64,000 nt of DNA from CAWJFJ01 sp963800065. GTDB taxonomy: Bacteria > Actinomycetota > Acidimicrobiia > Acidimicrobiales > UBA8190. Shown here one piece after another: positions 56,424 to 64,000 of this stretch. The notes beneath the pieces were generated by a model. It searched no databases. It was not told where the DNA came from and saw nothing but the letters and a program-made list of their open reading frames with translations. The position numbers were made by a program, and so were the translations under genes. The stretch is from assembly GCA_963800065.1 (NCBI GenBank), contig CAWCZO010000011.1, positions 620,001-684,000 on the forward strand, in the 5' to 3' direction. The first letter of the stretch is position 1. Every line of letters begins with the position of its first letter.

Positions 56424-56429
56424 AGGGTA
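56424..56429 (-). promoter_or_regulatory. -10 box, probable leaderless promoter of prfA
   Basis: TACCCT on the minus strand ends six bases before GTG 56417. It supports that start and a promoter inside the rpmE-prfA gap. Confidence 0.45.
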
Positions 56430-56506
56430 CCGATGTCCTTGGACGGTCCCGGCCCACCGTCGACCGGAACCGGCCACGGTGGCCGGGGGGCCCGACCGTC
56501 AGCGGA

Positions 56507-56716
56507 TCACTTGCTCTTGCGTGTCCCGTACCGACGTTGGAAGCGCTCGACCCGGCCGCCCGAGTCGACCAGCTTCTGCTTGCCGGTGAAGAACGGGTGG
56601 CACTCGTTGCACAGCTCGACATGGAGGTCGGCCTTCGTGGAACGGGTCGTGAACGTGTTCCCGCACGAGCACCGCACGGCGGAGTCCACGTAGGAGGGGT
56701 GGATGTCGGTCTTCAT
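56507..56716 (-). CDS. rpmE: 50S ribosomal protein L31, zinc-binding form
   Basis: 69 residues beginning MKTDIHPSYVDSAVRCSCGN. Cys16, Cys18, Cys36 and Cys39 give the zinc-binding (C+) type. The family signature HPFFTGKQKLVDSGGRVERF is intact. TACACT ends nine bases before the ATG, and GGGGG lies between. Confidence 0.97.
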   Translation of the reverse strand: MKTDIHPSYVDSAVRCSCGNTFTTRSTKADLHVELCNECHPFFTGKQKLVDSGGRVERFQRRYGTRKSK

Positions 56717-56791
56717 AGTGCCCCCAGTGTAAAGGTTGTCCGGGCCGTTCGAGACACCCGCACGGCCGGGAGGCCGGGGACGTCGGCTCGC

Positions 56792-58570
56792 TCAGGTCGC
56801 CGGGCCCTTGGCGATCTCGGCCAGGAATTCGTCGTTGCTCTTGGTCGTCCTGATCTTGTCCATGAGAAGCTCCAGGCCGGCGGCGGCGTTGCCGTCGGCA
56901 GCCAGGGCGTTGAGCACCCGACGCAGCTTCCACACCTGCTGAAGCTGGCCACGCTCGAAGAGGAGCTCCTCGTGACGGGTCGAGCTGGCGTTGACATCGA
57001 TGGAGGGGTACAGGCGACGCTCGGCCAGCCGACGGTCGAGACGGAGCTCCATGTTCCCGGTGCCTTTGAACTCCTCGAAGATGACCTCGTCCATCTTGGA
57101 CCCCGTCTCCACCAGGGCCGTGGCGAGAATGGTGAGAGAACCGCCCTCCTCGATGTTCCGGGCCGCTCCGAAGAACCGCTTGGGTGGATAGAGCGCCCCC
57201 GAGTCCACACCGCCCGACATGATCCGACCACTGGCCGGCTGCGCCAGGTTGTAGGCACGGGCCAGGCGCGTGATGCCGTCCAGGATGATGACGACGTCGC
57301 GCCCGACCTCGACGAGCCGCTTGGCATGGTCGATGGTCAGCTCGGCGATCGCCGTGTGCTCGTCGGACGGCCGGTCGAAGGTGGAGGCCACGACCTCGCC
57401 CTTGACCGAGCGACGCATGTCGGTGACCTCCTCGGGCCGCTCGTCGACGAGCAGGACGATGAGATGCACCTCCGGATTGTTCGCCTCGATGGAATGGGCG
57501 ATCTGCTTCATGACCGTCGTCTTCCCCGCCTTGGGCGGAGAGACGATCATCCCGCGCTGGCCCTTGCCGATGGGTGAGAGCAGGTCGATGATCCGGGTGG
57601 TGATCTCGGCTGCTCCCGGCGTCTCCAGACGGAGCTTCGAATCCGGGAACAGTGGTGTCAGGTCCTCGAATCGGGGCCGGCCACGGGCCTCCTCGGGGGA
57701 CAGGCCGGACACCGTGTCTATGCGGATGAGGGCGGGGAACTTCTCGTTGGACGCAGCCGGACGGCTGGCCCCTTCGATGTAGTCCCCTTTGCGCAGAGCG
57801 AAGCGGCGAGCCTGGCTTATCGATACATAGACGTCATGCGCGCTGGGTAGGTAGCCCTCGGCCCGCACGAATCCGTAGCCCTCGTCACGAAGGTCGAGCA
57901 GACCGCTCACCGGGACGAGTTCCCCTTGGTACTGCGCCTCCTGACCGCCACCTTGCAGTTCGCGCTCGCCACCGCCGGAGGGTCCGCCACCGGGACCGGT
58001 CCGCTCACGCCCGCGACGCCGGCGTCCGCGCCGGTTCGCAGGATCGTTGGGATTGCCACCGGACTGGGAGTGTTGGGGCGCCTGTCCTTGCTGGCGGTTC
58101 TGACCAGGTCCACCTTGACCGGGCGAACCTTGACGGGCGGGTGCCGGACGGTCGGCCTGTGTGACGGTCGTCCCGTCCGATCCGCCGGCCGCATCGGCGG
58201 ACGAATCGGAGCTTTCCGATGTCTCGGAGGAGTCGGACCTGTCGTTGTTCGCTGCCGGTGCCGTCCCGTTGGCGTGGACCACGTCGGCGCTGTCGCCATT
58301 CGTCGGCGCCGTGTCGGCCGTCAGCTCCGCATCGACACTGGCCACGGCCCGCGCGTTGCTGGTGCGTGACCGGGGCCGGGCCGGGGTGGCACCGTTGGAG
58401 CTGTCGGCTCCGGTGGCATCCACCCCTGCGGCACGCAAGATCTGGTCGATGATGTCGGCCTTCTTGCTCCGGGAATTTGTGTCGAGCGCCATCGCTTCGG
58501 CTATCGCTCGAAGCTCCTCGCGCTCTTTACGTTCTAGTACGGACCGCTCGAGCTGTTGCTCTGCAGCCAT
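56792..58570 (-). CDS. rho: Transcription termination factor Rho
   Basis: Hexameric RNA-dependent ATPase, 592 residues from ATG 58570. N-terminal helix domain (LRAIAEAMALDTNSRSKKADIIDQIL), then about 140 residues of Ser/Asp/Gly/Gln-rich low-complexity insert typical of actinobacterial Rho, cold-shock-like RNA-binding domain (EGYGFVRAEGYLPSAHDVY), and ATPase core with Walker A SPPKAGKTTVMKQ, Walker B IILDGITRLARAYN. Such inserts widen RNA binding. GAGGTGG precedes the start. The upstream region holds a promoter and a possible leader peptide. Confidence 0.97.
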   Translation of the reverse strand: MAAEQQLERSVLERKEREELRAIAEAMALDTNSRSKKADIIDQILRAAGVDATGADSSNGATPARPRSRTSNARAVASVDAELTADTAPTNGDSADVVHANGTAPAANNDRSDSSETSESSDSSADAAGGSDGTTVTQADRPAPARQGSPGQGGPGQNRQQGQAPQHSQSGGNPNDPANRRGRRRRGRERTGPGGGPSGGGERELQGGGQEAQYQGELVPVSGLLDLRDEGYGFVRAEGYLPSAHDVYVSISQARRFALRKGDYIEGASRPAASNEKFPALIRIDTVSGLSPEEARGRPRFEDLTPLFPDSKLRLETPGAAEITTRIIDLLSPIGKGQRGMIVSPPKAGKTTVMKQIAHSIEANNPEVHLIVLLVDERPEEVTDMRRSVKGEVVASTFDRPSDEHTAIAELTIDHAKRLVEVGRDVVIILDGITRLARAYNLAQPASGRIMSGGVDSGALYPPKRFFGAARNIEEGGSLTILATALVETGSKMDEVIFEEFKGTGNMELRLDRRLAERRLYPSIDVNASSTRHEELLFERGQLQQVWKLRRVLNALAADGNAAAGLELLMDKIRTTKSNDEFLAEIAKGPAT

Positions 58571-58581
58571 CAACCACCTCG

Positions 58582-58665
58582 CTAGTTTGTGTCCCCGAAG
58601 GCGGGTTTGTGAGCCCAGGCATCAGAGAACACCGGACAGAGGGTAAAGCGTTCGGCACGTTTCAT
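58582..58665 (-). CDS. Possible rho leader peptide (27 aa)
   Basis: ATG 58665 opens a 28-codon frame ending with TAG at 58582, 11 bases before the rho ATG. The product would be MKRAERFTLCPVFSDAWAHKPAFGDTN (given in two parts: MKRAERFTLCPVFSD then AWAHKPAFGDTN). Leader peptides before rho are known in other bacteria. There is no clear ribosome site and the frame is also open farther upstream, so coding is unproven. It includes one copy of the 13-bp repeat. Confidence 0.35.
   Translation of the reverse strand: MKRAERFTLCPVFSDAWAHKPAFGDTN
58631..58643. repeat. 13-bp direct repeat, copy in the rho leader
   Basis: ACCGGACAGAGGG occurs at 58631-58643, inside the possible leader peptide, and again at 58788-58800, overlapping the spacer and first -10 base of the rho promoter. 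The copies are perfect and 157 bases apart, a layout compatible with an operator pair or autoregulation. Confidence 0.6.
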
Positions 58666-58782
58666 ACCGGTTCCGCTACGTTCCGCCGAGGCCCCCCTTG
58701 AAGGTTCGCTCGTGGAGGACCGCCTGAAGAGGCGTGTCACCCGCGACACTCCAGAAGTTACTTGAGCGGCGGCGGTGAACTC

Positions 58783-58812
58783 ATGATACCGGACAGAGGG
58801 ACCTTTCGGCAA
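58783..58812 (-). promoter_or_regulatory. rho promoter (-35/-10)
   Basis: TTGCCG (58812-58807), an 18-nt spacer and TATCAT (58788-58783) on the minus strand form the best sigma-70-type promoter in the window. Predicted transcript start near 58776 leaves a leader of about 205 nt before rho. The first copy of ACCGGACAGAGGG (58788-58800) lies in its spacer. Confidence 0.65.
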
Positions 58813-58814
58813 CA

Positions 58815-58837
58815 TCATCCGGGACGCCCCCGGATGA
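58815..58837 (-). terminator. Hairpin after thrC, upstream of the rho promoter
   Basis: TCATCCGGG (58815-58823), five-base loop, CCCGGATGA (58829-58837): a perfect 9-bp stem about 90 bases after the thrC stop and three bases before the rho -35. No T-run follows on the minus strand, so termination would need Rho or the stem alone. Confidence 0.4.
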
Positions 58838-58926
58838 CCCCGTGCCCCGGACAACGCCTCCGGTCCCCGGGTCATTCCCGAGGGATCCGGGTGCCCGGTC
58901 CGCTTCGTCGGTCCGGTGGCCTCCCG

Positions 58927-59967
58927 TCAGAGGCCCAGCCCTTCCAGGACGGCTTCGTAGGAAGGGTCGACCGGCGTGGGTACCGAGATCTGGCTGATGG
59001 CCAGATCGGGATCCTTGAGACCGTTCCCGGTGAGGACGCAGACCACCGTGGACGACGGAGGCACCCCGACCTTGAGGAGTCCGGCCACCGAGGCGGCGGA
59101 CGCCGCCTCGCAGAACACGCCCTCCTCGGAGGCGAGGAACCGGTAGGCGCTGAGGATCTCCTCGTCGGTGACGGCCTCGATGGCACCGCCCGATTCGCTG
59201 GCCGCTGCCGTGGCTCCGTACCACGACGCCGGGTTCCCGATACGGATGGCCGTGGCGATCGTCTCGGGATTCTCGATGGGGTGACCCTCGACGATGGGGG
59301 CGGCGCCGACCGCTTGGAAACCGAACATCCGGGGAAGACGCGTGGCCCGTCCTGCTTGACGATATTCGCAGTACCCCCGCCAGTAGGCGGTGATGTTGCC
59401 GGCGTTGCCCACGGGGATGAAGTGGACGTCAGGGGCGTCTCCGAGGGTGTCGACGATCTCGAAGGCCGCCGTCTTCTGTCCCTGGATCCGGTAGGGGTTG
59501 ATCGAATTCACCACCGTCACAGGGGCGTGATCACCCAGGCGGCGAACGATGGCGAGAGCCTCGTCGAAGTTGCCACGCACCTGGAGGACCCTGGCCCCGT
59601 GGACAAGGGCCTGTGCCAGTTTGCCCAGGGCGATGTGACCCTCGGGGATGAGGACGGCGCACGTCAACCCGGCCCGCACGGCATAGGCGGCGGCCGACGC
59701 CGACGTGTTCCCCGTCGACGCGCAGACGACGGCCTTGGCCCCCTCCTCCAGCGCCTTCGAGATGGCGAGGGTCATCCCCCTGTCCTTGAACGAGCCCGTG
59801 GGGTTGAGTCCCTCGACCTTCAACAGCACCCGGGCTCCCACGCGATCCGACAATCTGGGAGCCGGCACCAACGGGGTGCCGCCCTCGAGAAGGGTCACCA
59901 CGGGCGTGGCCGGCGTCACCGGAAGGAGGTCCCGGTACGTCTCGATGATCCCGGGCCAGACGTCCAT
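58927..59967 (-). CDS. thrC: Threonine synthase
   Basis: PLP enzyme converting O-phosphohomoserine to threonine. 346 residues; PLP Lys61 in NPTGSFKDRGM, phosphate loop STGNTSASAAAYA, and a C-terminal TGNGLKDPDL. It follows hom by three bases. In many Actinobacteria thrB (homoserine kinase) comes next, but here only the rho leader follows, so the kinase must be elsewhere. Confidence 0.97.
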   Translation of the reverse strand: MDVWPGIIETYRDLLPVTPATPVVTLLEGGTPLVPAPRLSDRVGARVLLKVEGLNPTGSFKDRGMTLAISKALEEGAKAVVCASTGNTSASAAAYAVRAGLTCAVLIPEGHIALGKLAQALVHGARVLQVRGNFDEALAIVRRLGDHAPVTVVNSINPYRIQGQKTAAFEIVDTLGDAPDVHFIPVGNAGNITAYWRGYCEYRQAGRATRLPRMFGFQAVGAAPIVEGHPIENPETIATAIRIGNPASWYGATAAASESGGAIEAVTDEEILSAYRFLASEEGVFCEAASAASVAGLLKVGVPPSSTVVCVLTGNGLKDPDLAISQISVPTPVDPSYEAVLEGLGL

Positions 59968-59970
59968 CGG

Positions 59971-61338
59971 CTAGTCGTCGTCCCGATCGCCCACGATGCG
60001 CAGAACTCCGCCGACTCGATCGACGACGTCAAGCTCGCGCAGACCGTCGATCGTGAGACGGACGTCACCGGCGCGCGCCACGTGGGTGAGGAAGATCAGC
60101 CGGGCCTCATCACCGAGGCCAACCTGTTCCATCGAGCGGATCGACACGTCATGGACGCCGAAGACCCGGGCCACGGCGGCCAGGACACCGGGTCGATCGG
60201 CGACATCGATGCTCAGGTACCAGGCGCACCACAGGTCGTCGGCGGGACGGATGCGCGCTCCGACACGGGGCACCAACCGGGCCGGCGATCGGGCCCGGAG
60301 GTTGTGGGCGGCGTCGATGAGATCACCGAGCACGGCGGAGGCGGTGGGGAGGCCTCCGGCGCCCCGACCGTAGAGCATGAGCTCGCCGGCGGAGGCGCCC
60401 TCGATGAAGACAGCGTTGAAGGCACCGCGCACGGCGGCCAACGGGTGCGTGCGGGGGAGCATGGCCGGATGAACGCGGACCGAGATCTCGGGAGAGTCGC
60501 CGGCGCCGCCGGCTTCGTCGAACCGTTCGGCCACGGCCAGGAGTTTCACCACGTATCCGAGCCGGTCGGCGAAGGCGATGTCGACCGGGTCGACCGATGC
60601 GATCCCCTCTCGTGGCACGTCCGTGCCGGTCACCACGCAACGGAAGGCCAGGCTGGCCAGGATGGCGGCCTTGGCGGCGGCGTCATGACCGTCGACATCA
60701 GCCGCCGGGTCTCGTTCGGCGAATCCGAGGCGCTGCGCCTCGCCCAGGGCATCGGCGTAGGTCAGACCCTGCTCGGACATGGTCGTCAGGATGAAATTGG
60801 TGGTCCCGTTGACGATCCCGACCACGCGCCGGATGCGCTCTCCGGCCAGTGACTCCCGCAGGGGCCGGATGAGGGGGATGGCACCCGCCACCGCCGCCTC
60901 GTACAAGAGGTCCACGCCCGAGCTGAAGGCGGCATCGGCCAGAGAGGCGCCGTGGGCGGCGATCAGCTCCTTGTTGGCCGTCACCACCGGCCTCCCCGCC
61001 GCCAGGGCCGTCTCCACCAGCTGGCGGGCCGGGTCGAGGCCGCCGATCAGCTCCACCACGACGTCGACACCGGGGTCCGAAACCAGTCCTTTGGCGTCAC
61101 CGGTGAGGAGATCCGGGGGCACCCCGGGACGCGCCCGGGCGGCGTCACCGACAGCCACTCCGACCAGCTCGAAGCGGACACCGGAGCGGGCGGCTATGGC
61201 GTCACCATCGTTCAGAAGAAGCGAGACGAGGGCACCCCCGACATTTCCGGCGCCGAGGACGGCCACCCGGACCGGCTCATCGGGATGGGAGCGGCCCTGC
61301 GACTGTGTCTCGTGCGCCGTCCGCTCCATCACCTTCAC
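59971..61338 (-). CDS. hom: Homoserine dehydrogenase
   Basis: NAD(P)H-dependent reduction of aspartate semialdehyde. 455 residues: Rossmann motif AVLGAGNVGGALVSLL, catalytic region GIVNGTTNFILTTM and DPAADVDGHDAAAKAAILAS-type segment, and a C-terminal ACT domain (LSIDVADRPGVLAAVARVF) for threonine feedback. The GTG at 61338 overlaps a TAGCGT box; that -10 ends seven bases before ATG 61329, which would be the leaderless start three codons downstream. Cotranscribed with thrC. Confidence 0.96.
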   Translation of the reverse strand: MKVMERTAHETQSQGRSHPDEPVRVAVLGAGNVGGALVSLLLNDGDAIAARSGVRFELVGVAVGDAARARPGVPPDLLTGDAKGLVSDPGVDVVVELIGGLDPARQLVETALAAGRPVVTANKELIAAHGASLADAAFSSGVDLLYEAAVAGAIPLIRPLRESLAGERIRRVVGIVNGTTNFILTTMSEQGLTYADALGEAQRLGFAERDPAADVDGHDAAAKAAILASLAFRCVVTGTDVPREGIASVDPVDIAFADRLGYVVKLLAVAERFDEAGGAGDSPEISVRVHPAMLPRTHPLAAVRGAFNAVFIEGASAGELMLYGRGAGGLPTASAVLGDLIDAAHNLRARSPARLVPRVGARIRPADDLWCAWYLSIDVADRPGVLAAVARVFGVHDVSIRSMEQVGLGDEARLIFLTHVARAGDVRLTIDGLRELDVVDRVGGVLRIVGDRDDD

Positions 61339-61393
61339 GCTACCGCCCGTGGTGGTCGTATCCCGGCGAAAGCGAGCGGCGGAGCTGTTCCGG

Positions 61394-62755
61394 TCACGAC
61401 CCCTTGCCGGTCGGGACGAACCGGAGCCAGGCGTCCAGGCGCACGAGGTCGTCGTCGGTCTCCCGCCGGACGACGACCCGGGCGGCGCCGTCGGCCGCGA
61501 ACACCACCGCCGGGCGGGGCACCTTGTTGTAGTTGGAGGCCATCGAATAGCCGTAGGCGCCGGTGACCGGCGTGGCCAGGACGTCGCCCACCGCCGTATC
61601 GGCCGGGACTCGGGCGTCGGCCACGACCACGTCGCCGGACTCGCAGTGCTTGCCCACCACCCGGACGGCCCGCGGTCGGGGCGCTCCCGGCGCCCGGGGC
61701 AGAAAGGCCTCGTACCCGCTGTCGTAGAGGACCGGGCGGGGGTTGTCGCTCATGCCACCGTCCACGGCCACATAGGTACGGAGCCCGGGGAGCTCCTTGA
61801 TGGTTCCCACCCGGTAGAGCGTCAATCCGGCGACGCCGACGATGGACCGGCCCGGCTCGGCCGTGACGCGGACGGCGGCGGGGAGACCGGCATGACGACA
61901 CGCGCCCCGGACCACCTCCGCCCACTCCGAGAGGGTGGGTGCGCTTTCCCCGGCCACATAGGCCACGCCCAGCCCACCACCGATGCACAGCTCTCCCAGC
62001 CCGAGCGGCGCGAAGAAGCCGACCAGGGCCTCCACCTCGTCGCCGAAGGACTCGACCCGGAAGATCTGACTACCGATATGGGCGTGGACCCCCAGGAGCC
62101 TCAGACCGGGAAGCGCCCGCAGTCGCGCCACCGCCTCCGTGGCGGCACCCGACGCCAGTCCGAAACCGAACTTCGAGTCCTCTTGACCGGTTCGGACGAA
62201 TTCGTGGGTGTGGGCCTCGACGCCGGGCGTGACGCGTACGAGCACGTCAGGACCGGTGCCGGGGGCCATCGCGCCCGTCAGGTCGGCCAACCGATCGATC
62301 TCGTCGAACGAGTCGACCACGATGCGCCCCACTCCCACGGTCAGAGCACGGGTCAGTTCCTCGACGGACTTGTTGTTGCCGTGCATGACGAGACGACCCG
62401 CCGGCACCCCTGCCGACAGCGCGACGTGCAACTCACCACCGGTCGACACGTCCAGCCACATCCCTTCTTCGTAGGCCAGACGGGCCATCGCCGAGCACAG
62501 AAAGGCCTTGGTGGCATAGGCCACGCCCTCACCCCAGGCGGTCACCGCCTCCCGGCAGCGGGTCCGGAGATGGGTCTCGTCGTAGACGAAGAGAGGAGTC
62601 CCCATGTCGTCGGCGAGGGCCACGAGGTCGACGCCGCCGACACAGAGACGCCCGTCGACACCGGTTTCAGCGGTGATGGGGAGCAGCTCGGAGCCGACCG
62701 GTCCCTCGTCCGGAGCGAGACGACCCCCGGGAGAACGCTCGGAGTGGCCGGCCAT
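61394..62755 (-). CDS. lysA: Diaminopimelate decarboxylase
   Basis: PLP enzyme for the last step of lysine synthesis. 453 residues from ATG 62755 (MAGHSERSPGG). PLP Lys in VAYATKAFLC, His/Gly contacts GVHAHIGSQIF, EPGRSIVG, and the C-terminal active-site Cys motif GKHCESGDVV. TAACCT ends eight bases before the ATG; the open frame to 62863 reaches into the tRNA promoter area. Divergent from tRNA-Arg; in related genomes argS is often beside lysA but is absent here. Confidence 0.97.
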   Translation of the reverse strand: MAGHSERSPGGRLAPDEGPVGSELLPITAETGVDGRLCVGGVDLVALADDMGTPLFVYDETHLRTRCREAVTAWGEGVAYATKAFLCSAMARLAYEEGMWLDVSTGGELHVALSAGVPAGRLVMHGNNKSVEELTRALTVGVGRIVVDSFDEIDRLADLTGAMAPGTGPDVLVRVTPGVEAHTHEFVRTGQEDSKFGFGLASGAATEAVARLRALPGLRLLGVHAHIGSQIFRVESFGDEVEALVGFFAPLGLGELCIGGGLGVAYVAGESAPTLSEWAEVVRGACRHAGLPAAVRVTAEPGRSIVGVAGLTLYRVGTIKELPGLRTYVAVDGGMSDNPRPVLYDSGYEAFLPRAPGAPRPRAVRVVGKHCESGDVVVADARVPADTAVGDVLATPVTGAYGYSMASNYNKVPRPAVVFAADGAARVVVRRETDDDLVRLDAWLRFVPTGKGS

Positions 62756-62763
62756 GGGCCTTA

Positions 62764-62769
62764 AGGTTA
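62764..62769 (-). promoter_or_regulatory. Candidate -10 box of lysA
   Basis: TAACCT on the minus strand ends eight bases before ATG 62755; same hexamer as before ilvD. Confidence 0.35.
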
Positions 62770-62812
62770 CCGGGCCGCTCCGGCGCCTCTCGGAGACGCC
62801 AGAGGGGGCGAC

Positions 62813-62818
62813 TACAGT
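62813..62818 (+). promoter_or_regulatory. Possible -10 box of tRNA-Arg
   Basis: TACAGT lies about 58 bases before the tRNA on the plus strand. No good -35; tentative. Confidence 0.25.
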
Positions 62819-62876
62819 GCCAGGCGCGGGTCCGTGGTCGGACCGCCCCCGCCGTTCGCCCACATCTCACCCACCC

Positions 62877-62948
62877 GCCCCCGTAGCTCAGCGGATAGAG
62901 CACCGGCCTCCGGAGCCGGTGGCGCAGGTTCGAGTCCTGCCGGGGGCG
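62877..62948 (+). tRNA. tRNA-Arg, anticodon CCG
   Basis: A complete cloverleaf: acceptor GCCCCCG/CGGGGGC (62877-62883, 62941-62947), D stem GCTC/GAGC, anticodon stem CCGGC/GCCGG with loop CTCCGGA (anticodon CCG, reads CGG), variable TGGC, T arm GCAGG/CCTGC with loop TTCGAGT, discriminator G. CCA is not encoded (CAAAA follows). The 3' half is repeated at 63801-63850, the signature of an attachment site. Confidence 0.97.
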
Positions 62949-63181
62949 CAAAAAATTTCCGCCGTCTCGGACGATTTGACTAGACCGTGGTCAAGATCCA
63001 GACCCGACGACAGCATCGATCCACGGCGGCAGACTCCGGAAATATTTCGCGAGCCACCATCCAGGCGCCGACATCCTGGCGTACAAGGTCGGGGGGACTT
63101 CCACCCTTTGATACGCGATGACTTTGCGGACCGGTAACCGTCCGAGCAATGTCGCCGGAGTATGGGAAGGAGAGTGAGGCA

Positions 63182-63706
63182 GTGGAGATCATTAACCTGG
63201 GTGAGGCGGACGGATTGCCAGCAGTGAACTGGGCGAACGTCGTCGAAAAACTCGATGCCGGATCGCCGCCGGCTCCCGATGCCCACAACGCTCGCACGAC
63301 GTGGCTCTCGACGGTGAACGAGGACGGAAGCCCGCACGTGACAGCTGTGGGTGCGCTCTGGCTGGATGGAAGCTTCTGGTTCCAGACTGGATCGGGTACC
63401 CGGAAGTGCCGCAACGTCGCCCGCGATCGGCGCTGCTCGATCGCGGTGTCGATTCGCGATGCAGACGTCGTCGCCGAAGGTGACGCAGTGCGGGAGACCG
63501 ACCCGGCCACACTGACGCGCCTCGCCAAGGCCTGGGCGGATCAGGGGTGGCCCGCCGAACTGGATGAGAGCGGGGCCGGTATCACCGCTCCGTTCAACGC
63601 TCCGTCGCAGGGACCACCGCCATGGAAAGTGTTTCGCGTCAAGCCACATTCGATGACGGTGGTACTGGGCACCGATCCGGGCGGGCTGACTCGCTTCAGG
63701 TTCTAG
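63182..63706 (+). CDS. Pyridoxamine 5'-phosphate oxidase-like FMN/F420-binding protein
   Basis: 174 residues from GTG 63182, chosen because GGAGAG lies about nine bases upstream; ATG 63149 would add 11 residues. The split-barrel pattern is visible: TTWLSTVNEDGSPHVTAVGALWLDG-type N-terminal strands, FQTGSGTRKCRNVARDRRCSIAVS and a C-terminal WKVFRVKPHSMTVV. Members bind FMN, F420 or heme. Base composition is lower in GC than neighbouring genes. It is the only gene between tRNA-Arg and its broken second copy, so it may be acquired DNA. Confidence 0.82.
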   Translation: MEIINLGEADGLPAVNWANVVEKLDAGSPPAPDAHNARTTWLSTVNEDGSPHVTAVGALWLDGSFWFQTGSGTRKCRNVARDRRCSIAVSIRDADVVAEGDAVRETDPATLTRLAKAWADQGWPAELDESGAGITAPFNAPSQGPPPWKVFRVKPHSMTVVLGTDPGGLTRFRF

Positions 63707-63795
63707 CCTCAGCCCAGCGAGGTGCTTGGCCGGCCTGGACCGAAGATCCAGCTCAGAGGCCAGCCACGCACCAGAAAGACCGTGTCGACAACTCG

Positions 63796-63850
63796 GACTG
63801 CCCTCCGGAGCGGGTGGCGCAGGTTCGAGTCCTGCCCGAGGCGCAAAAAA
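63796..63850 (+). pseudogene. Broken tRNA-Arg 3' half (attachment-site-like repeat)
   Basis: From 63802 the sequence repeats the tRNA-Arg anticodon loop, T arm and the CGCAAAAAATT that follows it. A 24-base block (63812-63835 against 62918-62941) is identical. The anticodon stem no longer pairs and there is no D arm or 5' acceptor strand, so it cannot be a working tRNA. It probably marks the end of an integrated segment. Confidence 0.8.
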
Positions 63851-64000
63851 TTCTCGGCCCCTCGAAGGACGGGGTCGAGAACGCTTCGCATCGCTGCGCC
63901 GGTGGGTGTTCAGCCGCGCCGTGGAAGCCGCTGGCGGTGAGACGGATGACCGTCTCGGAAGATCGGACTGAACCGGGGTGGGCCAGGATCCACAGCCGGA
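63851..64000 (+). other. Right edge, no gene seen
   Basis: About 150 bases after the broken tRNA copy. The last 50 bases (63950-63997) resemble, with roughly three quarters identity, the flank just after the intact tRNA (62962-63005), including CCGTCTCGGA and GATCCA. No coding frame is supported. Confidence 0.5.

Noticed and set aside
62667..62951. Minus-strand frame across tRNA-Arg containing RQDSNLRHRLRRP, and similar frames at 62888-63649 and 63709-63891
   Set aside because: This peptide is the known artefact of translating the antisense of tRNA genes; it is not a protein.

Overview
The window is about 64 kb of very GC-rich DNA (many GTG starts, tightly packed genes, 4-bp ATGA/GTGA overlaps) from a Gram-positive actinobacterium. 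Gene content and order (lysA-hom-thrC-rho-rpmE-prfA-prmC-tsaC next to glyA-wecA-atp, GatCAB, a TreS-maltokinase pair, a PASTA kinase, MurA with Asp in place of the active-site Cys, an actinobacterial-type duplicated ATP synthase delta) point to Actinomycetota. An uncultured or poorly studied member of class Acidimicrobiia is my best guess, but the sequence alone does not fix the class. Nearly all of it is core chromosome. The only sign of mobile DNA is at the right end.

Layout. 1-3.6 kb: ilvB-ilvN-ilvC (minus strand; ilvC is cut by the window edge) behind a short leader peptide and an attenuator hairpin. 3.6-7.8 kb (plus): secreted SGNH hydrolase, Tat-exported flavin amine oxidase, ECF sigma factor, and a one-helix membrane protein carrying a SecD P1-like domain where an anti-sigma factor is expected. 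7.8-15.2 kb (minus): zinc-ribbon membrane protein, DinB-like protein, ilvD, rhodanese, gatB-gatA-gatC and an esterase. 15.3-27.6 kb: SCP2-like protein (plus), then minus-strand MFS exporter, SDR, orphan adenine methyltransferase, phosphoribosyltransferase, small Cys/His protein, PASTA protein and Ser/Thr kinase split by a -1 frameshift, ligA, mnmA, cysteine desulfurase and a membrane protein. 27.9-41.1 kb: galT (plus); enoyl-CoA hydratase-treS-maltokinase-PPi-type PFK (minus); meaB, murA and an isobutyryl-CoA-mutase-like large subunit (minus); glpX, a methyltransferase and a hydrolase (plus). 41.1-48.7 kb: complete F1Fo ATP synthase operon (minus). 48.9-62.8 kb: wecA-like, glyA, rpiB (minus); a thiolase-like protein (plus); tsaC, prmC, prfA, rpmE, rho, thrC, hom, lysA (minus). 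62.9-64 kb: tRNA-Arg(CCG), an FMN-binding PPOX-like gene and a second, broken copy of the tRNA 3' half.

How the genes work together. Branched-chain amino acid synthesis is split between the attenuated ilvBNC operon and ilvD. lysA, hom and thrC cover parts of the aspartate family; no thrB is present. The treS-mak pair routes trehalose to maltose 1-phosphate. PFK and glpX, both at the fructose-6-P/fructose-1,6-bisP step, suggest reversible, PPi-linked glycolysis. MeaB and the mutase, separated only by murA, form a B12-dependent acyl-CoA rearrangement pair without the small B12-binding subunit.

Regulatory pattern. About a dozen genes have a TANNNT -10 box ending 6-8 nt before the start codon, the geometry of leaderless transcripts. 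This helped choose several starts. The most interesting signals are the ilvB attenuator, the rho leader (promoter, short ORF, repeated 13-mer), the sigma/SecD-head pair, the kinase frameshift on a slippery G-run, and the duplicated tRNA-Arg end.
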